A stretch of 64,000 nucleotides of DNA from Spirodela intermedia (GCA_902729315.2 LR746264.1:1721378-1785377), one strand, 5' to 3'; shown: positions 38,408 through 51,172, numbered from the stretch's first letter. Notes: generated from the sequence alone by a model not told the origin. Program-made: numbers and translations.

Positions 38408-41025
38408 CTCTCGCTAGCTCTCCTCCCTCTCTCTCTCTTCTGGTTTTCGTTCGCCAACAGGTTGGAGGGGACTGAGGGAGGAGGCGTATAATTATACGCC
38501 CACCAATGGAAATATGCCACGCATTTTTCTAGCCCAACGGATCAACTCAAGCAGGCGAGATCTGCACCGTGAAATTTCAGATGGACGGCTAGATTTCTCT
38601 GTTGCACAGAACTTGTAGCAGTTTGACTCAGACCTCGACGTCCGCCGTCCGAGCGGCGAAGAACTGAAGCTCGAGGTCAAATCATCATTTACTTATTTTT
38701 CAAGTACTAAATGTGGAAAAAAGGTCCTTCACCTATTTCACTAGTTGGGTAAAAAAAATCATACATAAAAAATTTTAAAATTTTAAAATCATAAATATTT
38801 CTATAATTATTCAAAAGGTATGATTAAATATATCAAACTAATCTTTTAAAATTATTCAAAATGTATGATTAATCTAATAAATGTCTATAATGAAGATAGC
38901 CTTTTAAAAGGGATTAAAAATATTGTGAAGAACTCAGAAATTTGGAAATCTTCAATAAGTTAATAAGAGTGTATCTAGATTACTTATATGCGATGTTAAA
39001 ACCATTTATTATTATTTAAAAATATATCTCACTATTTAAAGTGGTTTTTTTCATCGTCCATTTAGAGATTTTTCAATGAATTATTTTATTATTTTTTATT
39101 TTATGTGCTTAAACTATCCACCTTGAACATGGATAATGTGATTATCATTAAAAATACATGTTTTGTAAAATTACTACTTCAAGAGAGAATCCCATAAACT
39201 AAATCACATGATTTATAAGGAAAATAATTGAGAATATGATCACCAAATGTTCCAATTGGAAGAATTTAATAAAATATTTTTTGTTGTGAAGCTTGATTTT
39301 GTGAATTAAATGGTACTATAGTGCTAATAGATTCTAAAGAAACGAAAAAAAATGCACAAAGGCAAGGTGTCACCTCTCTCAGCCAATGGGTTGACATTTG
39401 CATGGTCAACCCACATCACCATAAACATGTTAACTTGTGAAGGTTAGTAGGTTAGCTCAATATGTAAGGGTACTAGGATGCAAGGTCAACTCAGTTAACC
39501 TTGCAATCACTACCTATTTTGAAAAATTATTCGGTATCTTGAGAAAACAATTTGATTGCTTAAATTAGGTGGTGATTTTGAGACACGTATGACAAAGATT
39601 GCACATAGTCAAAGGGGACGACATGACAAAGTTAGCTTGAGGATCTACCATGGGCAGCTCTCTCTTTATAATTGGAGGGGCCTTACTACCGAAAAGTCAA
39701 CATGTGAGCACAAAGTGTAGATTTTGCACTGAATGGTGATGCATGAGCATTATACAAGTTTTTGGTTCCTCTTATCCAATGATCTTCTAAGTAGGAAGAT
39801 TTTTGCCTCTTTGAGTCAAAGCCTTGACAATAGTCTTGAGGAGAGAGAAGGCCACTTCCACCTATGTGATACAAGGACCTAGACAATTATACATATATAT
39901 ATAGATAGATAGATAGATTTGGTAATTATTTACTTTATTTATGATTTTTTATGCATAAATAGATTTTTTGTATTGAATACTATTTTTTGGAGGGAGAGGA
40001 CATGCTATAAATGTAAATGGTTTTCTCAAGTGAAGAAAAAAATATCTATTTTTTAAAATTATTTAATAGTATAATACTTTATGAGTATCATCCCATAAAC
40101 CTTGTTAAGACTTGGGGATTATTTATATTTTATGGGTAGTTATCCCATACTATTTTTCACGCCATTTTGGAATTAATAAAAAATCCAAGACTGCATAAAA
40201 TAGTTATTAAATATATTTATATATTACATAGGCACATACTATAAATGTAAATGGTTTTCCCAAGTGAAAAAAAGTTATCTTTCCCCAGATTCCAATTAAA
40301 GCTCAAATTTTTATCAAAAAAAGCTCAAAAAAAGTTAATCAAACAAAGCCCTAATTTTTATTATTATCGAATAGTATAATATTTTATGAATATCATCCCA
40401 TAAAACCTTGTTAAGACTTGGGCAAGTAGCCAAGTGATAATGCCAGTGGGTCCCATACTATTTTTCACACCATTTTCGAATTATTAAAATTCCAACAAAA
40501 CAAATAATATATATATTTATTTATTTATTTATTTATTTATCGCCCAAGCATCTGTCTCCTTTCCCTAATTTTTTTTTAGTCCCATCCGCAATCGAAAGAG
40601 AAAAGAGAGGTTGAAGGATCTGAAAGCAGTTCTAACACAGAAATTTCCACACGGGTAGAAGAAATCAGAAAGGGGATCAACATCTATGGCCTCCAAAATC
40701 TTTGATACGGAGACAGATGCGCAAACTTTCACTTCTCTGTACAGAAATCTGAAGAACAATCAAGAACAGGGACTCCATGTACAGTTTTGTCTGATCGTCT
40801 TCTTCGTGGGGGAGGGATCTCATCTGCAAGATGGAAAATCCCCGATTTGCAGGAGAGTCAAAGAGAAATTACAGCGGCAGATGCAGCTTTTCATCTTCTT
40901 GATGGATCTGACGCGGAGATTGCGGGATTCTTCCCCCTGCGGCGGAGAAATCCAAATCCGTGTCTGCTACTGTAGATCTGAGGAAGAAACCCAGGAGAGG
41001 GTTTCTGGGAGGAACTCTCGCCAGT
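38236..41025. other. MED14 promoter side and intergenic DNA
   Basis: A (CT)n tract at 38372-38403 followed by more CT-rich sequence marks the MED14 leader or promoter. From about 38690 to 40500 the DNA is AT-rich with stops in all frames. A GATA run lies near 39900 and an (ATTT)n run near 40516-40540. Open frames at 40686-41165 overlap the 3' end of the short Aux/IAA gene and are not considered genes. Confidence 0.6.
40001..40515. repeat. Diverged tandem duplication, unit about 230 bp
   Basis: Copy A at about 40001-40205 and copy B at about 40233-40515 share, in order, 'ctataaatgtaaatggtttt', 'aatagtataata', 'tatcatcccataaa', 'ccttgttaagacttggg' and 'cccatactatttttcac'. Copy B has an extra block of about 70 bases near 40290-40365. 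Confidence 0.8.
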
Positions 41026-41968
41026 TCAAGAGCTGGAGCCCAGCCCTCGCGCCTCGGCCCACTTCATTATCCTCAACTTTTTGCATGATGAAGCGAACAT
41101 CCTGCGACAAATTGCGAGCAAAACTTGAGTCTCCGGCCTGGATTGAAGGGATTCGATGGAAATAACTGGTTTCCCGGATGTGAATCATGGTTTGGAGGGA
41201 GCAGAGTGAGCAAGCGAGCGAGAGAGAGAGATTTTGGTAGTGTTTCATGAGAACACCTTAGATGGAATTAGGATTTGGGCGGTGAAGAAGATGAAGGGAT
41301 TTTGCCGTATTTCATGAAGAATTGGTCGCCTAGAAATGCAAGGGAGAGCGGATTCAATCTAGAATGTTGGTCTGGGAAACTTACTCCCAAGGGACGTCCC
41401 CGGCCAGCATCCAGTCCCCATCCTTGTCCTCGTACGCGATGGCATATTCCGAGCTGCATCCTCCTTCCGTGCTAGAGAACCCCAAGGAGAAGCACTTGAA
41501 CATGCCGACCAAGCTCTCACGGAGCTCCTTGTACCCTCTGTGCACGCCGAGGTCGATCTTCCTCAGGTACGGAGCCCCGTCCATGCTGACCTTCACGAAG
41601 GTTTCCGCATTCTTCTTCTCCTCGAGGTAGCTCTTCCTGTAGGATCGGATCGGCGGCCATCCCACCACCTGCGCCCTGCGGAGAGACTTTGCCCTAATCA
41701 GATGGTGCAAAAACCACGGCCCCTCCCGCGGCCGAAATTTCTCCAGATCTGGATAAATCTTCGCCGGATCTGGAGAAAACTCCGCCGGAAATGGAGATAC
41801 CGGGAGGAAAACTTACTTCGACGGCTGCGCGGCGGCGCCACCTCCGCCATCGCCGGCCTCCGGCGACATTCTCTTGCAGGCCCTGCCGGAGGCCGGCGGA
41901 GCACCTTCCTCGGTTCCCGGCAGCGCAAGCCTCAGCTCCGTCGCCTTGAGGCTGTCGAGATTCTCCAT
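41026..41968 (-). CDS. Short Aux/IAA transcriptional repressor (IAA1-4 type)
   Basis: Nuclear repressor of auxin response: it binds ARF activators through its C-terminal PB1-like domain and is degraded after auxin-dependent binding to TIR1/AFB F-box proteins. Three exons: 41817-41968, 41385-41675, 41026-41101, giving 172 residues; an in-frame ATG at 41989 would add seven. Domain I has the EAR repression motif LRLAL ([10 protein letters not shown]). A KR pair follows (ACKRM). Domain II carries the degron core [13 protein letters not shown]. Domains III/IV read [35 protein letters not shown] and [20 protein letters not shown]. The usual IMKGSE is IMKWAE here, with Trp in place of Gly. The short length and GLGSSS end fit the IAA1-4 clade. 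A TATA box and an AuxRE lie upstream, as expected of an auxin-induced gene. It is divergent to the long Aux/IAA gene. Confidence 0.95.
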
Positions 41969-42084
41969 GGCCGTTCCTTCCGCTTCCATTCCCAATCCGC
42001 CCCTCCAGCACAGATCGCCAGCACCAATGGCGGCCTGCTGCTCCTCTGACGACGACGTTGGAAAACCACGGAGGGCGTGGCAGC

Positions 42085-42092
42085 GTATATAG
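42085..42092 (-). promoter_or_regulatory. TATA box of the short Aux/IAA gene
   Basis: Read on the minus strand this is CTATATAC, about 117 bp before the ATG at 41968. That leaves a leader of roughly 85-90 bases. Confidence 0.6.
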
Positions 42093-42107
42093 AACGGAAG
42101 AGAGAGA

Positions 42108-42113
42108 GAGACA
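42108..42113 (-). promoter_or_regulatory. Candidate auxin response element TGTCTC
   Basis: TGTCTC on the minus strand, close upstream of the TATA box of the short Aux/IAA gene. The surrounding sequence is GA/CT-rich, so a chance match is possible. Confidence 0.4.
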
Positions 42114-42346
42114 GAGAGTAGAGAGAGAAGCTGCTCCGCCATGGACGGCGGTGGTGGGGGCGGGACAGCTAAGCTGGTCGGAAGAGAAGGGGCAGGCTGG
42201 TGAAGGGTGGGGCCCACTTGATCGTACGACAGATCTCATTGGTCCAGTGGACCGGGTCGCGGCAACGTGGCGCGTGCAAAGGGCTGGGGTCCGGTGGGCC
42301 CTTGCGCAAGTCAAATCTTACAAACCGCTTCTGTTCGAACCGGGCA

Positions 42347-42718
42347 CGACGAAGGGTATAAAGAAAAATTGGTCTGGTCTCCTTGCATTAAATTATGGTC
42401 ATCTTACAAGGGTATAAAACATATGTAATATTATAGGAGGACTTTACCTAAATGTATCCCCCCCGCCACTCGACGGAGGGTATAAAAAAAAGTCGGTTTG
42501 GTTGACTCATTTTATTAGAATCACGTTACAGGGGCATAAAAAAAAGGTATCTTTAAAAAGGGTCTTTTCTCTAGTGTATCCTCTCTTGTCGCACGACAAA
42601 GGGTATAAAGAAAAGTTGGCTTGGTCCACTGGTATTTAATTAATTGGAGTACCTTACAAGGGCATAAAACGGACATATCATTTGAAAGAGGACTTTTCTT
42701 TAATGCGCCCCTCTCCTA
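42347..42718. repeat. Three-copy tandem repeat of about 124 bp, upstream of the short Aux/IAA gene
   Basis: Units begin with 'cgacgaagggtataaa'-like sequence at 42347, 42471 and 42594. Each continues with 'ttggtctggt'-like sequence, a 'ttacaagggtataaaa' or 'ttacaagggcataaaa' block and an 'aggacttt..cta.tgtatcc' tail. Spacing is 124 then 123 bases. Each unit holds one GGGTATAAA-type block at its start and a second TATAAAA or CATAAAA block in the middle. The array lies about 380 bp upstream of the short Aux/IAA start codon. Confidence 0.9.
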
Positions 42719-43600
42719 TAATCCTGAGTACTTTTTATCAATGTATTGTATACGCATCATTTTCAAATGATCTAATTAATTAAGATTAATGCGTGGAGGT
42801 ACTAATTAATGTATAAATATTTTTATGAAGGGAAATGATTTAATTATATATTTATTAAAAAAATTGTATATTTTTACAAAGGAAAAATAATGGCTTATGT
42901 ACACATGGGATTTTCTTCCACGGTTGTGATGGGAAATTACGGTATTTATTATATCATTTTAAATTGGGAGATATGGAAGTATTTCTAATTTTTTGGGTCC
43001 GGCCAATTTATTAAAAAATAAATTCCGCATATTTTTGGTAAAATTAATGCAAAATTAATTATTTTTTAAAAAATAATTAAAATCGATGTGCTATTTTTCG
43101 TAACTTTCAGATGCCAATGCGCAAACTATCATGCTGCTCCGATTTTTTTGGAAGGTGATCCGTGCATGAATCTAAACCGAAGGAAGTATATGTACAAATA
43201 ACACTCACTATAAACTATACAAAAGAACAATCCATGACTCCAAAACTATCGGAACTGAATGGATACATTGCTTCTCTCGCTCTCTCTTCCTCCCCTCTCT
43301 ATCTCTTAAGTGAAGGACCACATTTAATTGATATCATCTCTAGAAGTCATTCTTAGAGCAGACGTGAAGCTCAGGTTAAGCCACGCCTTCTTCAGAGTTC
43401 TCCTTCCACCCCTGCATGCTCTCTCTCTCTCTCTCTCTTCCTGTTAGTTAATAATAAATCAAATAGTTTTATATCTCTTTTAGCTAGGCCACTTTAAGTT
43501 GTGTTATGAGTGTGGTAGTAATAAAGCGACTACCCTCTTCGCTCTCTCTCTCTCTCTCTCTCTCATGGATCATCTCTTCTTCAGTTCTGTCTCTCTCCCC

Positions 43601-43635
<35 letters not shown>

Positions 43636-44249
43636 TCAGTCAATTCATGGTAACCCCTGCTACAGTCGGTGAACTTCACGGGGGCCTTTCCTCCCCGGCA
43701 ACGGCCGTGTCTGGTGACCGGCGGTGATGGCCCCCCGGAGGGACCGGCGACCGGCGGAGGCCTTTTTCTTGGTTCCCCACCCGCCGTAGTCGTCAATCCC
43801 CCTCACGGCGGCGGATTCCGGCCGGGGCTGCCGTCGACAATGGACGCCTTTTCTCCGCCGCTCTCCCTCCGCGACTCGCCGTCGCCGTCACGGCCGCTCA
43901 GTGTGATGACGGCTAGAGATGATGAGGCAGAGGGGCCGCCGCCGCCGCCGCAAGATGACGGCGTAGGCCATTATTTGACACGGTGGTCCGGGCCGTCTCT
44001 GTCCCTCTTCCTCGCTCCAGCCGGACTGGTCCCCCTGATATAGTTGACGCGATAGTGTATGAACAGGAAGTTCAGTCTTAGCCACACCTTCTCTGGAGCT
44101 TGTATTCCTCTCTCTCTCCCTCTCTCTCTCATTTACGTGTTTTATCTCATTTAACGACATATATAATAGCACAAGTGAGAGAGACTTCACATGGAGCGAA
44201 CGCGTCATCGAAGCCTCCAACAAACAAGCGCACGCGTACGTTTGACAAG

Positions 44250-44287
<38 letters not shown>

Positions 44288-47172
44288 GAATACGAGCTTG
44301 TGTGAGTGAGAGAGAGCCACGCAAGTCCATGGGATCCTACATACGTGCCATCCTTGTTTACCACACGCTTAACAGAGGTACGTGCGGCTGATCCTGCATG
44401 CATGCATCACTTCCTCTTCGCCCTCATCTTTCTCTCTCATCATCCACCCTCCGTACGCAGGACAGCGACCAATTTACCTTCTTCAAGATTCATCAAGCAC
44501 TGTGGCCCACTCTGTCTGGCAGGAACTACCTGGTCTAGAGGCGATTGAACTCCTGGATTATCTCTTCCAGATAAGCTTTCTTCTTGGAACACCGTAGACT
44601 TCATGTCTCTCACACAATTCCACTTCACAAACCCTGTTCTTCAAAGTCAATCATCTCACAAGCTCCTCGCTACATCATCAATACTTTGCCTACTGCGGGG
44701 GGTACCTAATTTTGTGCATATATATTTTTATATGAAATAAAATAGGAAATTGGGGGCTTTAATTTCGCAAAGAATATTCTTATATTGAGACATTATCGAA
44801 ATAAAACTATGATTATAAACACATGCATACTTCACTCATTGCTTATTGATTTCTGAGTGGGATGGATGGCTTGACAGCTATGATAGTTCCACGCTAAATG
44901 GATGGTCTCCTTGTTCTATTTTGACCATCATTTTTGAGGAATTAAGTGATGTGTGCCGCTTTCTATGCGATGTTGGAGCGAGCTCTGTCGTTCTTCTTGT
45001 GAGTGATTTCTCAACTACTCGTTTGCATCTACCATAATTATCTTCTGGGACTGCAACTTCCTTGCTAACATCTTTCTTAACCATGCTATTGAAATCTTGA
45101 TCTTGAGATACCCAGTTTCTTAGGAGTTGAGAGTTTCCTGAAATCTCTAGGGTTTCCTTGTCCTATTCAAGGGGGAGTTCTCAGGTGCCATAGAGAACCA
45201 CACCTCGTCTTACTTTTGTAGCAAAATTCTTGTCTACTTTTGTTAGTCCTCAGGACTGATCACTGAAAGCCAATGCATGATTGGACAAGGAAACTTTGCA
45301 CTAGGGCTTTTTAGTAATCTCATGTGGGCAACCCATTGGCTGTGCTGATTAGGTCATTAAGTATATGCACAAGGGCTTTTTAGTAATAGTTGTCACAGAA
45401 AGAGTTGGAGCAAAACACGGTTTATTTAATCCAAACAAGATTATATTATACTTTATTTGAATTATTTACGAGCTCAGCATAACTTTGCATTTCACAAAAA
45501 AAGTTGATGAATGGAATTAAATCAGACCAACACCGATGGATTTTCTATGGACCCAAACAAAGGTTCTCATCAACATCTAATATGTTTTCTCTCCATAAAA
45601 TTCACAATCAATATATTTCCTAAGAACTAGGATGCAATTTAAAATTTATATTCTAATCTATATCATGCATATCCGAAGAATATAGCGAGAAGCATAAGTT
45701 AATAAGTGCCAATATATGCTCAAAGAACTGTTGGCACAACTGATGAATCATTGTAACACCCCATATCAAATATGATTTCAAAGTGAAGAGTAGAAAAGTT
45801 AATGCTTCAAAATAACATAACGAATCATCATCAAGATCTCCATTTATATAAACTATTGATTAATGGGATTATCCTAGAAAATAGCTCATCAACTATGCTT
45901 TTGAATGTTCTAATATTTTGTTTATTTATATTGAGAGATTCACATCTTTGTGTATGGTATGGGGATGTACCCATGCTTTATAAGATTGCCATAATTTTTA
46001 AGTTGAATCATGATTTATAATGTCATGTGACTATAGCTTGAATCTATGAGTAGTCTATAATATATGTTGAATGAATGCTTGATTAGAGTCTAACCTCCAT
46101 TATTATGACATGGCTAGATATATCCACAAGAATCGCAATATCTTATCCCATCATACTTAAAAAGGTAAATAAGAATTCCAATCCTTGGCCAACTTTGTCT
46201 TCTGAGCGACATTGATAATAACCTTTCTTATTAGTGTGATGGGCACTTCATTTAAGATGTTACACATAGTTAAGTAAAAATATCGATTGTATTGTACAAA
46301 ACAATGAAAATCATAATGTTTGTAGGATGAAAAAGCCTTCAGTGGTTATACCAAGGACGACTGGTGTAAACAAGACTTCTATCATGGGACATTGACCATG
46401 TAGGTATTTAGAACCTTCAAAAGGACCCTTTTGACATACGATAAATATTTTAGAAGAAAGAGACAAATAAACCAATAAAATTTTTTGGTTCTCAAAATTA
46501 ATCGACAATAAGTGGAGCATGTTCATGTATTCAATACCAAAATTTAATATATGCTTTTATTACATAAAATATTATAAAATCAAATGTAAACTTTAATTAT
46601 GTTATCACGATGTAAAGTTGGTCACCATCGTATTTAGGAAAATGCAGAGTGAATCTATTTTCTTTCATGTAAAGATCAGCGTGATAATTTAATATCTTAT
46701 CTTTCAACATGATATCACAATCACAATTAATATTTAGAGGTTGTACAATGCACTCTTCTCATTTTCTAGGCGCGACTTAATGAAAAGTTAATCTTTAAAA
46801 TATTATAAGGGACCGATTGAATCTTTTGATTTGATTCATGAACGTACCTAAAGTCCTAATGAATTAGTGTCTGATAAGATAACCACTCTTCATAATATTA
46901 TTACTAAGAACATTATTACGTTACGACTGTTAGTGTCTTTGGTCACTAAGGCCTTTAAAAAGCTCCTAACTTTCTAAACTCGAAGTCACTTGTCCGTCTT
47001 GCCATTCAATAATCGGTGTCAATAATGTGACTGGATCTCATTTTCTGCGAACAAATAAATGAATCAAATTACGATTTTCTTTGACTCCATTATAACAGAT
47101 ATTTCCTCCTCTCTATTTGGGTCCTTTTGTGACTTGAGTCGTGACATGGATAGAAGGGAAACATAACAACCC

Positions 47173-47203
<31 letters not shown>

Positions 47204-47419
47204 AAGTAGGTGGAGGGAGGGAGCTGTGGCGAGGTGGGTGTCAATAGGTAATTGGACAGGGTCAGGTTGTCCACGGAAAGATATCTGTCATGGCTCCCTC
47301 TCTTTTCGTCTCTACCGAAAGATTTCTGGCATATCTGTATCAAAACTTATTCTGACTTTTCTAAGTATATAGAACCAACCTCTATCCGGTCGCTCGCTCA
47401 CACTTCACATGCCAAGGCG

Positions 47420-47491
<72 letters not shown>

Positions 47492-48445
47492 CTCTCATGT
47501 ACGATATGTCGGCAAGGTGAGGGGTTTTTCATCGTGTGAAATTCTTCTCGCTTTTCATCGTGCTCATGTTGGTTTGAGTTTTCTATAGTGGCTTGCTCAT
47601 TCATTGCAACCCTCCTCTCTCTCTCTCTCTCTCGCTGTTGACTTCAACTTCAGTTGACTGCAAAAAATCAGGCCTCAGAAACTTCAACGGGACTTTTCTC
47701 CAGTACCCGGGGTCTCGTCTTCCACAATATCTCTCACGACTACCACTGGTCAACCCTTCCTCTCTCTGTCTCTCTTCTCTCTCTTTACACAGGGTTGGGC
47801 GGGCCCGATAGAAAATCTTCTGGCCCGGTGCTCATAAAAACCGCCTGGATCGAGCCTAGCCGGTGAGTTATTTCTGACCCTTGAACGTAGACTGGTGCTC
47901 CCCCCCACACCCTTCAAGAGACAGCTCCGCTTGTCCTTCGGAGGTGAGGTTCCCATTAATGGCGGCTCCTCCCGCCACGTGAAACCCTAACTGGACGATA
48001 GAGACGGGCCCCCTCGTCCGCCAGCTGCACACGAGATGGCGCTGGAGCCACGCTATCTCTCTATCCTATCCGTTCATGGGTTCTTCTTCTTCTTCTTCTT
48101 CTTCGCCGCCTTCTTCTTCTTCGTCGTACCCTCAAAGTACGCCCTCCGAAGGGCCTGCGCGCCTGCCCGCTCTTCTCCGGACGAGCAAAAGGGACAGGAT
48201 TGGCGCACGTGCGCATGGAGACCGGTTCTCTCTCTCGGCCCACTTCAGGAATCAACAGGCATTTGCCGATTCTCTCTAGGGGAGGAAACTAAGGAGTTAT
48301 CTGCCCCTCACAGTCTGAGCAAATCTCAGAGAGAGAGAGAGAGAGAGAGAACGTTTGTCCCTTTGAACGGCACAGCTCCTCGGAAGGCAGAGCCAGAGAG
48401 AGAGAGAGAGATATAGGGAGAGAAAGGGAGAACGAGAGAAAGAAC

Positions 48446-48477
<32 letters not shown>

Positions 48478-50719
48478 GCTGAGGAGACGGCCGGCAGTAA
48501 GTCAGCCTATCTATCTGGATTGGATACTCCGCAGGGAGGCGGACGACTGTGGAAAGCCCACGCGGCCTGTCCGTACTCAAGAACAAGCACGTGTGCACGT
48601 GGGACCCCGTTGTCCACAGCAGGGCAGACACACGTGCGCACATGCGCTTGTCTCCGTCCTCCGCATGTGCCAGAAGGGACACACGCTTGTCTCTCCGTCC
48701 ACAGTCGTACAGCATCCGTAGGCGGGCTAAAACAGAGGATGCGACGAGACAATTAATTTATTATCATAAATTGAAGAGAAAATTAAGCGACCCCAATTGG
48801 CCGTTAATGGGCCCGATGAGTCGATTGCCCGGCCCATCTCATCTCCCTCTCTCTCTCTCTCTCATCATTTCTTCAGACTTTTCTAAGCTAGACCCCAATT
48901 GGCCGTTGAGAAATTGGGCTTTTTAGACCCACCCCTTCCCAGTTCTTAATCTCTCTTCCTCTCTCTCTCTCTCTCTAAAAGATTTCAAGCATCTCCAAAC
49001 GAGTTGATTCCCATCATCCTCCTGGGTGATGCCTCAAATGGGTTTTTTCCGATTATATTTTCTTGAGACATTAAAATAGTCTATTTCTCAAGTTGGCCAA
49101 AATGGGTAATTAATAATATTCATCCATCTACCGGTCAATTAATTAGGGGTCTAGAATTCGGCCGATTTAGAATTAGAGATGAGCGAGAGAGAGAGAGAGG
49201 GAGAGAGAGAGAGAGGGGCGTAAAACCGCACCCCTCGTCCCCATCGTCTTTACTACACCTTCATCACCCCATGCTCCCCCTCCCCCCCCTCTTGCCCCGA
49301 CATATCATGTCCCCCAATCTACGCTTCCCTCCCTCATTAAAGGCCATGGACACGTCACACGTGCACCGTATCTCTACCTCTCTCTCTCTTCCCTTCTTTC
49401 TCTCTCTCCTTCTCTCTCTATCTCTCTCTCTCCCCTTCTTTCTCTCTCTCCTCTCTCTATATCTCTCTCTCTCCCCTTCTTGCTCTCTCTCCTCTCTCTA
49501 TATCTCTCTCTCTCTCCCCTTCTTGCTCTCTTTCTCTCTATCTCTAGAAGGGCGTGGTAAACAAGGGGGCAGGGTTCTTAATGGCGGGCACACCATCAAG
49601 TCCAGCCGCCCACGCCGTTGACCAGCCGCGTCATTTCGCAATAAACGGCTCTCTAGAGGACACCAGCCCCCTCCCTTTAATCCCTCTCTCTCTTCCGTAA
49701 ATTCTTTCAATAGATAAAAAAAGGTCTCTTAGAACCCCCTAAAATCACACAATTGCAAAAACACCTTCTCAGTTATTCGTATATGACCATTCTCTCTCTC
49801 TCTCTCACACACACACACGAAGATATATATATATATATATATTATAGATGTATTTTTAATATAAGTAGTTTATCTCGGGCTGGTTATTCATGTGCCGAAA
49901 AATTATTAATATCGTCATATATTATCCAGAATGCTGAGTAATTCAGTTGGAATTTCTGGAGGGCATTTCCTTAAAAAAGAATGGAGTATTTATATATGAG
50001 AGATGAAGAACGGTTGTCAATCGGCATTAATAAGAACGGTTGTCAATGGGAGATGAAGAAAGTCACTGGATTTAGGCCGCCCACGATCAGGATGGGAAGA
50101 TCTCCTCGAGTCAACCCGGCGTAGTTAGGGAGGGGGGGGTTCTGGGTTTAAAGAGTTTTTAGGGTTTTGGGAGCTCGGGGTTTGACTCATCTCAGATTGA
50201 CGGCGTCATCGTCGTAGTTGATGGGGAGCTTCCCTCCAGAGTCGGGGGCGGGCTTCTGAAACAGCCTTACCACCCATAAGTACAGCTTACTACTATAAAT
50301 GGCACTGATTAAATAATAATCAAGCATTTAATGGCTGGGGGAGGACGGGAATTGAGAGAGATTGAGGCAGAGGAAAGGGTCGTCGGTCGGAGCACATGGG
50401 GGGGTTGGACCTTCAGGGCCAGGAACACGCCGACAAGTATCACATGAAGGGCGGCCGTTCCCCGCCGGCAGCGGGGTTCGGCTGCCTCGTGGCAGGTCCG
50501 TTGACCCTGGGTCCGATCTCCGGCGGCGGCGGCGCCTACACGGGCTCCCGGAGGCCCGGGGCTGCCCTCCCCCCCCCGTCCCAGACGGCTGGCACCAGAT
50601 TGCGGGGCTCTCCGGGTCGACGGGCCTCTGATCGAGTTAGCCGAGAGAGCTAGAGAGAGATATATAGACAGCTAGATAGATAGATAGACAGATAGACAGA
50701 TATATATATATATATATAT

Positions 50720-50755
<36 letters not shown>

Positions 50756-51060
50756 GAAAGCATTCGTGTGGTGCAGCACAAAGAGATTGCGTTAGTTTCA
50801 TGGAAGCGACGTGATATTTACATTTAAAAGGGTGCAAAATTGAAAGATTCAATTTTATAGGGGTATATAGATAAAACGGGTTTCCTTTTTATATTTTTCC
50901 GTCGCTCCGGCCCCTCTTCTTACCCGAAAAGGTCAGCCGTTTCCGCCGCCACAATCATTCGGCTTCCCGCCGTACTACGCCTCGCCGCCATTAGCTTCTC
51001 AGGGTGATGTCATCCGCGGTCATCCCCCGCCGGCAAGCCGCTGTGTCATCCAGCTCACCT
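42719..51060. other. Microsatellite-rich intergenic DNA between the divergent Aux/IAA genes
   Basis: About 8.3 kb without a recognisable gene. It holds many CT or GA tracts: 43419-43438, 43543-43564, 43604-43632, 44258-44283, 47172-47200, 47425-47487, 48331-48350, 49376-49548 and 50699-50752 (TA then GA). GC-rich stretches at 43650-44040, 47900-48300 and 50360-50640 give open frames with no recognisable similarity. The last of these (MGGLDLQGQEHADK...) is the least repetitive and might be checked for transcripts. The 45100-47100 part is AT-rich and featureless to me. Confidence 0.6.
47425..47487. repeat. (CT)n microsatellite, about 31 units
   Basis: Uninterrupted CT run. A GA run at 47172-47200 about 225 bp to the left could pair with it. 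Confidence 0.95.
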
Positions 51061-51061
51061 T

Positions 51062-51087
51062 CCGACACGTATCTCTATCATCCGACA
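51062..51087 (-). promoter_or_regulatory. Paired auxin response elements (two TGTCGG) upstream of the long Aux/IAA gene
   Basis: CCGACA occurs at 51062-51067 and 51082-51087, which is TGTCGG twice in the same orientation on the minus strand, 20 bp start to start. TGTCGG is the high-affinity binding sequence for ARF proteins. The pair lies just before a TATA-like sequence, fitting auxin feedback control of an Aux/IAA gene. Function is inferred. Confidence 0.6.
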
Positions 51088-51093
51088 CCCCCG

Positions 51094-51103
51094 TATTAAA
51101 TAG
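51094..51103 (+). promoter_or_regulatory. TATA-like element of the long Aux/IAA gene
   Basis: TATTAAATAG lies seven bases after the second TGTCGG element and about 230 bp before the ATG. The predicted leader would contain the CT tract at 51135-51170. Confidence 0.45.
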
Positions 51104-51132
51104 CATTCCCTCTCCCACTGCCCCAACGGGCG

Positions 51133-51134
<2 letters not shown>

Positions 51135-51170
<36 letters not shown>
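51135..51170. repeat. (CT)n tract in the predicted 5' leader of the long Aux/IAA gene
   Basis: Pure CT run between the TATA-like element and the start codon. Confidence 0.9.

Positions 51171-51172
<2 letters not shown>

Noticed and set aside
39430-39510. tRNA-like 'ggttagctcaatatgtaag' motif
   Set aside because: It recalls a D-arm, but no matching acceptor stem, anticodon arm or T-arm can be formed.
43669-44043. Pro/Gly-rich frame in the inter-Aux/IAA region
   Set aside because: GC-rich low-complexity sequence between CT tracts; no domain, no splice partner, unrecognised.
48036-48416. Plus-strand frame with a poly-Phe run
   Set aside because: It is produced by a TTC microsatellite; composition is not protein-like.
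49376-49548. Regular array that superficially resembles a CRISPR or satellite
   Set aside because: The units are only CT-rich blocks with 'ccccttctt' interruptions; there are no unique spacers and the genome is eukaryotic.
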